Source: Elephas maximus indicus (Eukaryota; Chordata; Mammalia; Proboscidea; Elephantidae). Taken from it: a stretch of DNA of 64,000 nucleotides. The position numbers and the translations under genes were made by a program. The DNA lies in contig NC_064825.1 of NCBI RefSeq assembly GCF_024166365.1, positions 101,322,480-101,386,479 of the forward strand. The letters run 5' to 3'. How positions within the stretch are numbered: position 1 is the stretch's first letter; each line of letters starts with the position of its first letter. This document shows positions 25,301-33,724 of this stretch, in pieces. The notes beneath the pieces are model-generated. The model had not been told where the DNA came from, did no database searches, and saw only the letters and a list, made by a program, of their open reading frames with translations.

Positions 25301-26229
25301 AAAAAAAGCCAGAGACAAGCACTAGCTTACCCTATTCAAGGAAATGAAGGAGGCCAGTGTGGCTAGACTGTCCTGAGGGAGGAGCTGGGACGGGTGAGGC
25401 TGAGATGAAGGCAGGAGGAGGATGGGCCAGGGCTCAGAGCCCTGGGGAGGATTAGGATCCTGTCATCATGCCCTGAGAAGTAGTAAGGTGGTCGGCAGGG
25501 TGGGTCATGATCTGATTTATGTCACTCTGCCTTCCATGTAGGGAGTGGACAGTGTAGGGCAAGAACGAGCACAGGGAGGCTAGGAGGAGGCTGCTGTCAT
25601 TGTCCAGGCAAGCGACGGCAGCGGGGCCGGGTTGATGGCAGGAAAGAGAAAAGGAGGCAGATTTGCTGTATCCTTAACACCCTCCAGCTTTGGGAGGAAG
25701 GCTGGTAATGTGAGACTGCCAGAACTCCCAGACTTCTTCCTGTTTGCCCAGCCAGCCTGGGTCTGGGTGAGGCTGTGCACGTTCTGCTCTGGGGCCAATT
25801 ACAGGGTTGCAGAGGGAGTCCCTCATCTTAGAAAGAGCAGGGACAGCAGACGGGCCAAGTCAGGCTCTGGCCTAGGGCCTGTGAGATTTAGGGGCCAAAA
25901 GCTGGCCCTGCTGCCAGCAGGTTTGGTCCTCCTCTTTGCAGGCACTTCTACGCAAGGTCACTGCTGAAGGAAGGCCGAGGGGCCAGTCGGGAGCACTGTG
26001 TGGTATCCCATAAGTGAGCAGGCCCCCTGCCCCTGCTAAAGCACTGCCCTTGCATAGTCTGTGTGACGCTTTGACACACTTCCCTACAGGCCCAAGACCA
26101 CTACCCAGTGGCCCAACATCCCCCAAACGCAAGCTGGAAGCAGCTGAGGAGCCACCTGGTGAAGAACTCAGCAAACGGGCCAGGGTGGCCAAGTTGCCCG
26201 GCCCAGAGCTGCCGAGCAAGGATGTCTGA
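1119..26229 (+). CDS. CRY2: Cryptochrome 2, complete 11-exon coding region
   Basis: Core circadian-clock repressor: vertebrate CRY2 binds PER and represses CLOCK:BMAL1 at E-boxes in the nucleus, and is degraded through FBXL3. Coding exons are 1119-1333, 10133-10241, 13206-13348, 14943-15127, 16021-16109, 22199-22339, 23476-23787, 24027-24178, 24302-24504, 24857-24949 and 26090-26229. They join in phase to 1782 nt (593 aa plus stop), the length I know for human CRY2. Residues about 22-150 form the photolyase-type alpha/beta domain ([19 protein letters not shown] near residue 23). The FAD-binding helical domain lies about 230-500 ([39 protein letters not shown]). The helix [19 protein letters not shown] before residue 517 is the PER/FBXL3-binding coiled-coil region. 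The disordered tail carries a bipartite NLS-like KRK...KRAR (560-579) and a conserved SP site at Ser558 (Ser557 in mouse). All introns are GT-AG and no breaks are seen. Confidence 0.98.
1566..1712 (-). repeat. MIR element in CRY2 intron 1
   Basis: Antisense core with 'TTGTACAGATGA' and 'GACCTGCCCAAGATCATGCA', typical of the MIR central domain. Confidence 0.75.
3073..3231 (+). repeat. AfroSINE inserted in an older repeat
   Basis: Short-class copy. The flanks TGTCTGCCAGG and TATCTGCCAGG are the target duplication, inside an old element (GCACCTACTATGTGCCAGGC type) that continues to about 3385. Confidence 0.88.
3408..3590. mobile_element. Non-autonomous hAT (MER20/MER5-like) transposon
   Basis: Terminal-inverted-repeat type structure: GTGGTTCTCAGTCGCAGCTG at one end and GAACTAGAGAACCAC near the other, with the 'CACATTGGAATCACCT' core. 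Confidence 0.7.
4140..4430 (-). repeat. Older tRNA-derived afrotherian SINE
   Basis: Antisense. The body carries the 'GCCAGGCCTTTCTTCCTAGTC'-type module and ends in a tRNA-like head with GAACCCAAGTCTCC (B-box complement). Diverged; exact subfamily not named. Confidence 0.65.
5191..5346 (-). repeat. AfroSINE
   Basis: Antisense copy beginning TTTGTTGTTGGGTG and ending GCCACCAGGGCTTC, about 10 bp from the next copy. Confidence 0.85.
5354..5568 (-). repeat. AfroSINE, long class
   Basis: Antisense, retaining the central module TGCCACATCTTTCTCCCACA. Target duplication TCCCATGGG at 5345-5353 and 5569-5577. Confidence 0.88.
6548..6705. mobile_element. MER20-like hAT fragment
   Basis: Contains 'GATCTTGTTAAAATGCAGATT' and 'CAAGTTCCTGGGTAAGCCTG' as in MER20. 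Confidence 0.7.
6765..7255 (+). repeat. MIR element split by an AfroSINE
   Basis: Segments 6765-6855 and 7066-7255 give a near-complete MIR (CTCAGTTTCCTTATCTATAA core). The intervening sequence is an AfroSINE. Confidence 0.85.
6856..7065 (+). repeat. AfroSINE, long class, inside MIR
   Basis: Retains the central module CTCAGAAGAAAGGCTTAGTG that short copies lack. The flanks ACTAGGTGCATGA and ATTAGGTGTATGA are the diverged target duplication. Confidence 0.88.
8358..8560 (+). repeat. MIR element
   Basis: CTCAGTTTCCTCATCTATAA core with the expected flanks (CCTAGGCAAATTAATTAACA and AGGATTAAATGAGGAAATGC). Confidence 0.85.
8581..8729 (-). repeat. AfroSINE
   Basis: Short-class antisense copy, AAACCCATTGCCGTTGAGTC to GCTACCAGGGTTTCC. 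Confidence 0.88.
9363..9528 (+). repeat. AfroSINE with 15-bp target duplication
   Basis: Starts GAGCCCTGATGGCGCA. Flanked by perfect repeats CAGTCTTGTTCCTCT at 9348-9362 and 9529-9543, so comparatively young. Confidence 0.92.
9750..9970 (-). repeat. MIR element
   Basis: Antisense MIR core (ATTACAGACAAGAAAACAGG, GGTCACACAGCTAGTAGG). Confidence 0.8.
10133..10241 (+). CDS. CRY2: CRY2 coding exon 2 (residues 72-108)
   Basis: Encodes [20 protein letters not shown] followed by [10 protein letters not shown] and FPRLFK, part of the alpha/beta domain. The acceptor is CTGCAG|G and the donor AAG|GTGAGT. The 109-nt length matches the phase left by exon 1. Confidence 0.96.
10690..11212 (+). mobile_element. 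L1 3' end (3'UTR and poly-A), lineage type
   Basis: Sense-oriented copy of the same L1 3'UTR found antisense at 26.5 and 28.8 kb (shared CCTGACAGGGAACACAACAG and AGACTGAGACTGGAGGGACC-like blocks). It ends in an A-rich tail at about 11195-11212. The start is approximate. Confidence 0.75.
11445..11675 (-). repeat. MIR element
   Basis: Antisense: CTGTTTTACAGATGAGGAAA, followed by a tail ending CGTTCTTAACCACC. Confidence 0.8.
12345..12505 (-). repeat. AfroSINE
   Basis: Short-class antisense copy. Target duplication CTCAGCACTG / CTCAGCATTG at 12335-12344 and 12506-12515. Confidence 0.9.
13206..13348 (+). CDS. CRY2: CRY2 coding exon 3 (residues 109-155 and part of 156)
   Basis: Encodes [20 protein letters not shown] through HTLYDLD, the end of the alpha/beta core. 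Acceptor CTACAG|G and donor ACAG|GTGAGG; 143 nt. Confidence 0.96.
14670..14790 (+). repeat. MIR fragment
   Basis: GGACTTGAGTCCCAGTTTTG and CATTTTCCCTTTCGGTAAAA match the MIR body. Confidence 0.7.
14943..15127 (+). CDS. CRY2: CRY2 coding exon 4 (residues 156-217 and part of 218)
   Basis: Encodes [20 protein letters not shown] through GVPSLEEL, the interdomain linker region. The acceptor CCCCAG|G has a poor pyrimidine tract, but protein homology and phase fix it. The donor is CTAG|GTGTGT. Confidence 0.95.
15171..15330 (-). mobile_element. RTE LINE 3'-end fragment in CRY2 intron 4
   Basis: Antisense 3' terminus (CGTTAGTTGCCATCAAGTCG) extending into the RTE 3'UTR. Heavily 5'-truncated. Confidence 0.75.
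16021..16109 (+). CDS. CRY2: CRY2 coding exon 5 (residues 218-247)
   Basis: Encodes [20 protein letters not shown] then RLDKHLERK. Strong acceptor CTCCTGCAG|G and donor AAG|GTATGG; 89 nt. Confidence 0.96.
16414..17005 (-). mobile_element. RTE LINE, 5'-truncated, with nested AfroSINE
   Basis: Begins at the 3' terminus (CTTGTTGTTGGGTGCCATCA) and reads back through the 3'UTR into the end of the coding region. Interrupted by an AfroSINE at 16738-16909. Confidence 0.85.
16738..16909 (-). repeat. AfroSINE inside RTE
   Basis: Short-class antisense copy. Perfect 8-bp duplication GTTCTTCT at 16730-16737 and 16910-16917. Confidence 0.9.
17980..18160 (+). repeat. MIR element
   Basis: 'TTAGTTTCCTCATTTTCAAAA' and 'GAGAGGATTGTTAAGCTCAA' mark a diverged MIR. 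Confidence 0.65.
18425..18575 (+). repeat. AfroSINE with shortened head
   Basis: GGAGCCCTGGTGGGCTGCTAG: the tRNA-like A-box part is deleted, and the rest is a normal short-class body ending CGACAGCAACAGGTT. Confidence 0.85.
18660..18803 (-). repeat. AfroSINE lacking its head
   Basis: Antisense copy that breaks off after CTTTTGGATAGTAGCGGTAG. Duplication ATTTTATCCCC / ATTTTTATCCCC at 18649-18659 and 18804-18815, within MIR-like sequence. Confidence 0.85.
18975..19140 (+). repeat. MIR element
   Basis: Sense MIR with GTGCCTCAGTTTTCTCCACT and GTGAAGGTTAAAGGAAGATA. Confidence 0.75.
19146..19340 (+). repeat. AfroSINE, long class, 5'-truncated
   Basis: Retains the central module (AAGAAAGGCCTGGTGACTTG) and ends in (GTT)n after CGACAGCAGTAGGTTA. 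Confidence 0.85.
19587..21887 (-). mobile_element. RTE-clade LINE, 5'-truncated, 2.1 kb without its insert
   Basis: The largest mobile element in the window, in CRY2 intron 5, antisense to the gene. Translated fragments match an RTE reverse transcriptase: [18 protein letters not shown] near 21.5 kb, [20 protein letters not shown] near 20.8 kb, the catalytic box read as YTDD (usual YADD) near 20.54 kb, and [20 protein letters not shown] near 20.4 kb. The reading frame is interrupted several times and the endonuclease region is missing, so it is dead. The 3' end is at the low coordinate and ends in (GTT)n. An AfroSINE sits at 19927-20096. Confidence 0.92.
19927..20096 (+). repeat. AfroSINE inside RTE LINE
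   Basis: Sense copy with a T-rich 3' end. Perfect duplication TGGTATATTC at 19917-19926 and 20097-20106 proves insertion after the RTE. Confidence 0.93.
22199..22339 (+). CDS. CRY2: CRY2 coding exon 6 (residues 248-294)
   Basis: Encodes [30 protein letters not shown] and [17 protein letters not shown], the start of the FAD-binding helical domain. 47 whole codons, with GT-AG borders. Confidence 0.97.
23476..23787 (+). CDS. CRY2: CRY2 coding exon 7 (residues 295-398)
   Basis: The largest CRY2 exon, 104 whole codons. It carries the core FAD-pocket sequence [20 protein letters not shown], the [20 protein letters not shown] segment and WVSWESGVR. Acceptor CCCTCAG|G and donor CGG|GTGAGT. Confidence 0.97.
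24027..24178 (+). CDS. CRY2: CRY2 coding exon 8 (residues 399-448 and part of 449)
   Basis: Encodes [20 protein letters not shown] then [20 protein letters not shown] and [10 protein letters not shown], including conserved tryptophans of the flavin domain. 152 nt, separated from exon 9 by an intron of only 123 bp. Confidence 0.97.
24302..24504 (+). CDS. CRY2: CRY2 coding exon 9 (residues 449-516 and part of 517)
   Basis: Encodes [40 protein letters not shown] and the C-terminal coiled-coil helix. The donor CTCT|GTAAGC splits the Cys517 codon. A C-rich pentanucleotide array begins about 15 nt downstream. Confidence 0.97.
24520..24580 (+). repeat. (CCCCA)n array next to the CRY2 exon 9 donor
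   Basis: About eleven C4-A units with one CCCTA variant, starting some 15 nt after the exon 9/intron 9 junction. The G-rich complement has quadruplex potential. Confidence 0.85.
24857..24949 (+). CDS. CRY2: CRY2 coding exon 10 (residues 517-547, disordered tail)
   Basis: Encodes [20 protein letters not shown] then [10 protein letters not shown], the Ser/Pro-rich start of the C-terminal tail. Acceptor CTCCCAG|G and donor GCAG|GTGAGT; 93 nt. Confidence 0.95.
25170..25620. other. Possible ancient interspersed repeat in CRY2 intron 10
   Basis: 'GGTCATGATCTGATTTATGTCACTCTGCC' and neighbouring text resemble an old, low-copy mammalian repeat that also seems to recur near 31.44-31.7 kb and 48.2-48.6 kb. 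Family not named. Confidence 0.35.
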
Positions 26230-26231
26230 GA
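26090..26231 (+). CDS. CRY2: CRY2 coding exon 11, tail and stop
   Basis: Encodes residues 548-593, including [20 protein letters not shown] and [23 protein letters not shown] is at 26227-26229. The exon very probably ends at 26231, because GA|GTGAGT follows immediately. The tail's SP site and basic clusters are conserved; the terminal V replaces the A I recall in human. Confidence 0.95.
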
Positions 26232-26305
26232 GTGAGTCCCAGCAGCTTCAAGGTGGGAGAGAGGGAGGGGGTTGGTTGTGGAAACTTCTGCCCTCCCACC
26301 TAAAG

Positions 26306-26454
26306 GTTGTTGTTGTTAGTTGGCGTTGAGTTGATTCCAGCTCATGGTGACACCATGTGTGCAGAGTAGAACTGCTCCGTAGGGTTTTCAAGGCCGTGAC
26401 CTTTTGAAAGCAGATCACCTGGGCTGTGTTTCCAGGCATCTCTCTTGAACCACC

Positions 26455-26490
<36 letters not shown>

Positions 26491-27668
26491 TGTGGTTTAA
26501 GTGAAAGTTTACAAATCAAGTCAGTCTCTCATACAAAAATTTGTATACACCTAGCTGTATATTCCTAGTTGCTCTCCACCTAATGAGACAGCACACTCAG
26601 CACACTCCCTCTCTCCACCCTCTACTTTCATGTCCGTTCAGCCAGCTTCTGACCTCATCTGCCCTCTCACCTCCCCTCCAGACAGGAGCTGACCGCATAG
26701 TCTCATGTGTCTACTTGATCCAAGAATCTGACTCCTCACCAATATCATTTTCTATCCTATAGTCCAGTCCAATCCCTGTCTGAAGAGTTGGCTTTGGGAA
26801 TGGTTCCTGTCTTGGGCTAACAGAAGGTCTGGGGACCATGACCTCTGGGATCCTTCTAGTCTCAGTCAGACCGTTAATTCTGGTCTTTTTACGAGAAATT
26901 TAGGCCTGCATCCCACTGCTTTCCTGCTCCCTCAGGGGTTCTCTGTTGTGTTCCCTGTTAGGGCAGTCATCAGTTGTAGCTGGGCACCATCTAGTTCTTC
27001 TGGTCTCAGACTGATGTAGTGTCTGATTTATGTGGCCCTTTCTGTCTCTTGGGCTCATAATTACCTTGTATCTTTGTTTTTCTTCATTCTCCTTTGCATT
27101 TGGTGGGTTGAGACCAATTGATGCATCTTAGATGGCTGCTTGCTAGCGTTTAAGACCTCAGACGCCACTCTCCAAAGTGGGATGCAAAATATTTTCTTAA
27201 TAGATTTTATTATGCCGATTGACTTAGATGTCCCCTGAAACCATGGTCTCCAACCCCCACTCCCCCCCCCCCCCCCACTACGCTGGCCTTCGAAGTGTTA
27301 AGGTTATTCAGGAAACTTCTTTGCTTTTGGTTTAGTCCGGTTGTCGTGACCTCTCCTGTATTGTGTGTTATCTTTCTCTTTACCTAAAATAGTTCTTGTC
27401 TACCATCTAATTAGTGAATACCCTCCCTCCCTCCCTCCCCACTCTCGTAACCATCAAAGAATATTTTCTTCTCTGTTTAAACTATTTCTCAAGTTCTTAT
27501 AATTGTGGTCTCGTACAATATTTGTCCTTTTGCAACTGACTAATTTCACTCAGCATAATGGCTTCCAGATTCTTCCATGTTAGGAAATGTTTCACAGATT
27601 CATCGTTGTCGAGCCACCAACTTTTTGACTAGTAGTCGAGTGCTTAACTGTTTGTGGCACCCAGGAAG
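26306..27668 (-). repeat. AfroSINE (long class) split by an L1
   Basis: Halves at 26306-26457 and 27613-27668 join at CCACCGACTTTT / CCACCAACTTTT, the L1 target duplication. The right half ends with the usual tRNA-like head complement. Confidence 0.85.
26458..27612 (-). mobile_element. L1 3' end inserted in AfroSINE
   Basis: About 1.15 kb of antisense L1 3'UTR behind a T32 tract (26458-26489). Contains a C15 run near 27262-27276. Full 5' truncation; no ORF2 seen. Confidence 0.85.
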
Positions 27669-27699
27669 CCTTACCTAAAGATTAAGATACAGGAAACTA

Positions 27700-27790
27700 C
27701 ATGAAAACCTGGTGGGGGGCCAGTTCCACTCTGTCCTGTAGGATCACTGTGAGTCAGAATTGACTTGATGGGAGTGGGTTTTGGTTTAGT
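27700..27790 (+). repeat. AfroSINE fragment
   Basis: 3' half only (CCAGTTCCACTCTGTCCTGT to GTGGGTTTTGGTTT). Confidence 0.75.
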
Positions 27791-27867
27791 AAAGCTGGTA
27801 TCATCCATCATTCTCCATATTGTCCTCGAGCTTAACAAGGAGGTCTGGCTCCAGGCTTTTAACACAG

Positions 27868-28075
27868 TGGTTTAGTGCAGAGGTCAGCAAACTTTTTCTA
27901 TAGAAGGCCCAACCACATAGGAAATATTTTAGGCTTTATTGGCCGTAAGGTCTCTGTCACACTGTTCAACTCTGCCACTGTGGCATGTATTGAATGCATT
28001 ATAGAGAACGTGTAAACAAATGGGCATGGCTGTGTTCCAATAAAACTTTAGTTATGTACACTGAAAAAAAACTGG
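27868..28075 (+). mobile_element. hAT-type MER element
   Basis: 'AGGTCAGCAAACTTTTTCTA' and 'GGCTGTGTTCCAATAAAACT' are hallmarks of a common Charlie-family non-autonomous transposon. Subfamily not assigned. Confidence 0.7.
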
Positions 28076-28603
28076 TTGGGACCACAGGACTTTGAGAATC
28101 TCAACTCTAAGGTTCCATCCTTCTGACTTCTGTACTCTCTAAAATACAAAAAAGGTACATCTCTTTCCTTTCTTTGCCAGCTAGAGAATCGTTCCCCCCC
28201 TCCTTTTTGTGGCTCTTTCTGCCTTTCAAAATGAGTCAGATCCAACGAAAAGAATGAGACCCAAATGTGGAGCTGTGGGAGAAATGGCCTCATGGCTGCA
28301 TCTGAGGATGCTCCAAGCCCCTTGATTCTCCCCAGCAGGCTGTGTTCTGCAGGCCGACCAGTGGAGGGCAGCACTTACCCTTCTGCAGACAGGGTACACT
28401 GCGGCTCACTCAGACCAGCCCCACCTAGCGGATGTTGCAAGTTCAGCCCCACTTAAGGGCCGCTAGACTCTGTGCTGCTCTGTCAGCTCTCAGCCTTCTT
28501 AGGAGCCTCCTGAATGGTGTGAAAAACTGGCTCCTCCTTCCCCAGAGAAGGAAGGGCTTTGATGCCTTTCTTTGGGAAATGTACATTAATATCTGCTCTG
28601 AGG

Positions 28604-28765
28604 AAACCCTGGTGGCGTAGTGGTTAAGAGCTACAGCTGCTAACCAAAAGGTTGGCAGTTCCAATCCATCAGGCACTCCTTGGAAACCCTATGGGCAGTT
28701 CTACTCTGTCCTGTAGGGTCACTATGAGTCAAAATCGACTCAACGACAATGGGTTTGGTTTTTGT
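28604..28765 (+). repeat. AfroSINE
   Basis: Short-class copy. Duplication TCTGCTCTGAG / TCTGCTGTGAG around it. Confidence 0.9.
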
Positions 28766-28800
28766 TTGGTCTGCTGTGAGCATCATCTCGGGCTGTTTTT

Positions 28801-29586
28801 TTTTTTTTTTTTTTAACTTTTATTGAGCTTCAAGTGAACGTTTACAAGTCAAGTCAGTCTGTCACATATAAGTTTACATACATCTTACTCCGTACTCCCA
28901 CTTGCTCTCCCCCTAATGAGTCAGCCCTTCCAGTCTCTCCTTTTGTGACAATTTTGCCAGCTTCCCACTCTCTCTATTCTCCCATCCCCCCTCCAGACAT
29001 GAGATGCCAACACAATCTCAAGTGTCCACCTGATATAATTAGCTCACTCTTCATCAGCATCTCTCTCCCACCCACTGTCCAGTTCCTTTCATGTCTGATG
29101 AGTTGTCTTCGGGAATGGTTCCTGTCCTGTGCCAACAGAAGGTCTGGGGACCATGGCCGCCAGGATTTCTCTAGTCTCAGTCAGACCATTAAGTATGGTC
29201 TTTTTATGAGAATTTGGGGTCTGCATCCTTCTGATCTCCTGCTCCCTCAGGGGTTCTCTGTTGTGCTCCCTGTCAGGGCAGTCATCGATTGTGGCCGGGC
29301 ACCAACTAGTTCTTCTGGTCTCAGGATGATGTAGGTCTCTAGTTCATGTGGCCCTTTCTGTCTCTTGGGCTCTTAGTTGTCGTGTGACCTTGGTGTTCTT
29401 CATTCTCCTTTGCTCCAGGTGGGTTGAGACCAATTGATGCATCTTAGATGGCCGCTTGTTATCATTTAAGACCCCAGACGCCACATTTCAAAGTGGGATG
29501 CAGAATGTTTTCATAATAGAATTATTTTGCCAATTGACTTAGAAGTCCCCTTAAACCATGGTCCCCAAACCCCAGCCCTTGCTCCG
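28801..29586 (-). mobile_element. L1 3' end
   Basis: Antisense L1 3'UTR behind a T tract. Target duplication TCGGGCTGTTTTT at 28788-28800 and 29587-29599. Same subfamily as the 26.5-kb copy. Confidence 0.85.
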
Positions 29587-30599
29587 TCGGGCTGTTTTTG
29601 AGTCGTGTCTGCATCATTAGATCGGAGAGCAGTTTTCTCAGTGGAGCAATTGATTCTCTTTTTCCCAGATCCCTCTCACTTTGGAGCCAGGGCTGGGGCC
29701 ATCTCGTTTGTGTGTCTGAACTTTTATGCCCAGTAAGATGGTGACTGTTGGATGCTTGTGCCCTTTGACGAGGCTTTTGGTCACAGACATTGCTGACAGT
29801 CAAGTTCATGCTGTCTTGTTTCTGGGAGCACTAACAAGCTTCTATACTGTGCAGACTTAATCATCTCTTAGCTCTGTGACACTAAGCAAGGTTCTTTCTG
29901 TATTATACATCTAGAACTCACCAGGCTGATACTCTGGTTTTCAGGTGGGAAGACTGATGAACAGAAAGGTTAAATGTTTGAGTCAAGGTTGATCAGTGAG
30001 CTAGTGGCATCTAACTCAGCATGAAATTGTTGCCAGCAGGTATATGAGGAAGGAAATGCATAAGGCATCCACAAGGATTTAACAGTCTGATTAGGAGAAG
30101 ATGACAAATAACCTGTAATTCCTAGACAGTACAAGCTTATCAAAAGGCAGCTCTCGGTGGGCTGGAGTGCTTCAGATGCCTGACGGACGCTTACACTAAA
30201 AGGTGAATTGCATTTAGGTCGTGAGGAGGCAAGGAGAACTGCTCAATAGTTACATCCGTAGTAGTTACAAGCATACAGATCTTGTACAAATTATTTAACT
30301 GCTCCAAGACTCAGTTTCCTCATTTATAAACTAGACAGCACTTACCCTTCAGCCGAAATGGTTGCCACTGGGAATGTGTGGAGCTACTAATAATTGAAAC
30401 CTGACTATTGTGGCTTAAACAAATGGAGATTTCTTTTTCTTTTTTTTTAACAAGAAGCCCGGAGGTACGTGTTGCCGGTTTTGGTTTGGTGACTCGACAG
30501 TGTCAGAGTGAATATTTCCGAGAGTCTCTTGGCCTTTTCTTCATGGTTGCAAGGTGGCTGCCACAGCTGTAGCCATCAATTCCTTATTCATTGCAGGAA

Positions 30600-30790
30600 A
30601 GAGAAGGAAGAACAGTGGCAGCTGTACTCATTCACTCAGTAAACATACATCAGTGTCCACGATTTGCCAGACATTGCCTAGGCCTTGGGGATATGGTTGT
30701 GAGCAAGGCTGACAAAGTCCCTTCCTTTGGAGTGCATCTTAGTGGGAGGAGACACGGTAAACAAATAAAGAGATATATATGTCCAGAGGC
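30600..30790 (+). repeat. Ancient mammalian interspersed repeat
   Basis: 'CATTCACTCAGTAAACATACA' to 'GGTAAACAAATAAAGAG'. Related stretches occur near 3235-3385, 11760-11940 and 49380-49660. Family not named. Confidence 0.5.
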
Positions 30791-30932
30791 TATAAGTCCT
30801 ATAAAGAAAATATAAAGTTTGGTAAGAAGATAGAAACAAAAGTTGGGGCACAGTGGAGGTTGTGATTTTATGTGCTAAGTGTTGCCTGGAAGGCCTCTTT
30901 CCTTTTATCAAAATAAAAGCTTTCCCAGAACA

Positions 30933-30951
30933 CCCCCCCCCCCCCCCCCCC
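30933..30951 (+). repeat. C19 homopolymer
   Basis: Uninterrupted run of 19 C in the CRY2 3'UTR intron. Length is doubtful in any assembly. Confidence 0.85.
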
Positions 30952-31041
30952 GCCTTTCACTCAGGTCTCATTAGCCAGAACTGAGTCACAAATTCAAGCG
31001 CAAGATAGGAAGTGGGAATCAGAATTGTCAGGACTGGCTTA

Positions 31042-31232
31042 GACCAGTGCTTCTCCAACCTTCGGGGGCATCAGAATCCCCTGGAGGATTTAAGCCACAG
31101 ATAGCTAGACCCCACCCCAGCATTTCTGATTTGATAAGGCAGGGTTAGGGCCCAATAATCTGATTTTTTAACAAATTCCCAGGGGTTGCATTTGCTGCTG
31201 GTCCAGGGACCACACTTTGAGAGTCACTGACT
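31042..31232. mobile_element. MER20-like hAT transposon
   Basis: Ends CAGTGCTTCTCCAACCTTCG and GGACCACACTTTGAGAGTCA, with the 'AACAAATTCCCAGGGGTTGC' core. Confidence 0.78.
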
Positions 31233-31773
31233 TAGGCCAGTCACATTCTGTTGTCTGGGCCAGGCCCACAGCCCCCTGAACAAATTTAGGTTCTGTTGTC
31301 TCAGAATTGTGGGTCCTGGCAGACAGCTAACAGTGTCTGCAGAATATGCCCGGCACTTTGCCCAGTGCCTGGCTCATGATAAGTACTCAGTAAGTGGCAG
31401 CTATGATTATTATGGGTATTGTTGTAATTATTATTTTAGAAGAACATAAGATTATAGTTGAGTCTGACCAGGGAAGGTCTAAATGTCAGGCAGATGCGTC
31501 CTCTGGTGAACTCAGAGGGAGCTAAGGGGCGTTGTGGAACAGGGGGGTGATGTGATGGAACTGGCATTTTGGGAGGATTAACCAGGCGTTGGTCTGGCCC
31601 CGGAGAGGAAGCAGGAGAGCCAGCTGAGAGGCTGTAGCAGTGATCCCAAGTGAAGGCATTACGAGGGTGCTGAGATTGACGCCTGTCGCCTGCCTGCCTT
31701 GCAGTCCAGGAAATTGTCCATCAGCATACTGGGATTTGAAGGACTCGTTCTCAGAGGTTTACTGTACCCTTGT

Positions 31774-31962
31774 GCTGATGGTTTTTGGGTGCCACTGAAT
31801 CAATTCCAACCCACAGCAACCTTGTGACAGAGTAGAACTGCCCCATAGGGTTTTCTGGGCTGCAGTCTTTATGGAAGCAGATCGTCAGGTCTTTCTCCCG
31901 CATAGCCGCTGGTGGGTTCAAACCACCAACCACGTAACCGTTTTCGCCATCAGGGCTCGTTT
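31774..31962 (-). repeat. AfroSINE, long class
   Basis: Antisense, with TCAGGTCTTTCTCCCGCATA central module. Diverged tRNA-like head. Confidence 0.83.
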
Positions 31963-32514
31963 TACTACGTTCTTAGTTGCTGCCTGATTGGGCAGTTAGG
32001 CCAGGCTAGGCTGTGGAGGTTGGAGGTGGGGGCCAGGAGGGCAGAGGACGTGGACAGGTACATCACTTCCCTCCGAGGCAGACTGGGGAAGAACACCGTG
32101 TTTAGAAACCCTGAGAGGAAAGAGTGCACTTGGGTCTCACTGTGCCCTATGGTGACATCTGGGCCTGAAGATGTTTAGCATCCTCATTGTAAAAACGTGA
32201 TAATAGCGTCTTGTCACCTGCCTTACCCACCAACATACATGTTGGGGAAAGAAAATGAAAAGCATATGTGAAACATCTTTGAATAATTGAAACGTCCCCA
32301 CAGATGCAGTCCCTCTGTCACCTTGCATGTGCTCCTCAGGCAGCTCTGATAGGGTTGTTGTCACTTCAGTCAGAGCCAGGACTGCAAAGCTGTGGCCATA
32401 TGGCCCAAGTTGATCAGGCATCATACTGAGTGCCAGGAGACTTGCCCCTTTCTTTCCTGCTCCTGGCATTTTTTGGGCTGGATACACAACCTCTGTGAGA
32501 TGCCTTCCATGTCA

Positions 32515-32683
32515 AGGAGCCCTGGTGGAGCAATGGTTAAACGCTCAGCTGCTAACGAGAAGGTCAGCAGTTCGAATCCACCAGCAGCTCCTTGGAAACC
32601 CTGCAGGGCAGTTCTGCTCTGTCCTATAGGATTGCTATGAGTCGGAATCAACTCAACAGCAGTGGGTTTGGGGTTTTTCTGGT
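32515..32683 (+). repeat. AfroSINE
   Basis: Short-class copy beginning AAGGAGCCCTGGTGGAGCAA and ending CAACAGCAGTGGGTTTGG. Confidence 0.9.
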
Positions 32684-33384
32684 TTTCAGTGTAAAGTACG
32701 AATAGTCATCGATTAGGAGCCTGAGGGCTCCCTCCTGGACCTTGTGAGATCTGTTTAGCTCTGAGCTCTCTACTTCGGGATCCTCTTCTTTCTATTGCCT
32801 CTGGCCTTGGCAGTCCACAGGGCAGACAACCATTTACAATTTAAACTGATCGTGTAGAAAACCAGGCCCTGCTGTAGGTAGGTTCCGCGCTTGCCTCAAG
32901 CCTACACTCGCTGCCTGTTTTGCGTTGTTCTGTTCTGCAGTATTCACTAAACTGAAAAACAAGCCAGCCCCCAAATGGCTATTGTTCCAGCTGCTTCCCC
33001 ATAATCCCCAAAACTGCTGACGGCTCAGGATTCCATTAGCCTTGAATTGTTTACAGATTTTTCTCATTGGTCCAATTATTTTACCATAGGAGAACAGCTC
33101 ACGTGTCCCATTCGCCCTTTGGCTGGTACACAGTGATCTGTTGAGAACAGCCCCATTGATACAAAAGGTCCATGGGCGAGGTTCGCCTCTTCCCCTCTCC
33201 CACTTTTCGTTCCCTAGAGCTTTGCTAGCCATAGGACTTTATCATGTAAAAGCTGATTTCTGGAATCTCTTTATTGTCTTTTTGACACTTGTCTAATTGT
33301 ATATGTCCTCATTACATGAAATAATATAGAGAAAGACACTGGGCAGACTGTAAAATGCTACACAGCCATCAGAAGAGAAGGCAC

Positions 33385-33580
33385 CGTGGCACTCAGAAAG
33401 AGCCTGGTCTTTGCACTCAGCCCAGTGTCTGAATCCCACTTCGGCCACTTTGGCGGTGAGACTTTGCACAAGTTGCCGCACCTCTCTGCTTCTCACTTCC
33501 TGACCTGAGAATGAGAAGCTGGACTCAGTGTCCCTCGCACTTGCCCTGGCACTTAGTAAGTGTTGTTGAATGATTGGCAT
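33385..33580 (+). repeat. MIR element
   Basis: 'GAATCCCACTTCGGCCACTT', 'TGACCTGAGAATGAGAAGCT' and 'GGCACTTAGTAAGTGTTGTT' in MIR order. Confidence 0.75.
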
Positions 33581-33724
33581 CCCTTCCACTTTTCTATGCG
33601 ATTTTTGTGGGGCAAGATGCCGTCGACATGAGGAATTGGACTGAGCTGAGTGCTTCAGCTTTGCACCCTGGCAAGGCCCAGCTGCCTCTCTGTATTCCTA
33701 ACTCGGGGGCCGGTACCAAATTCT

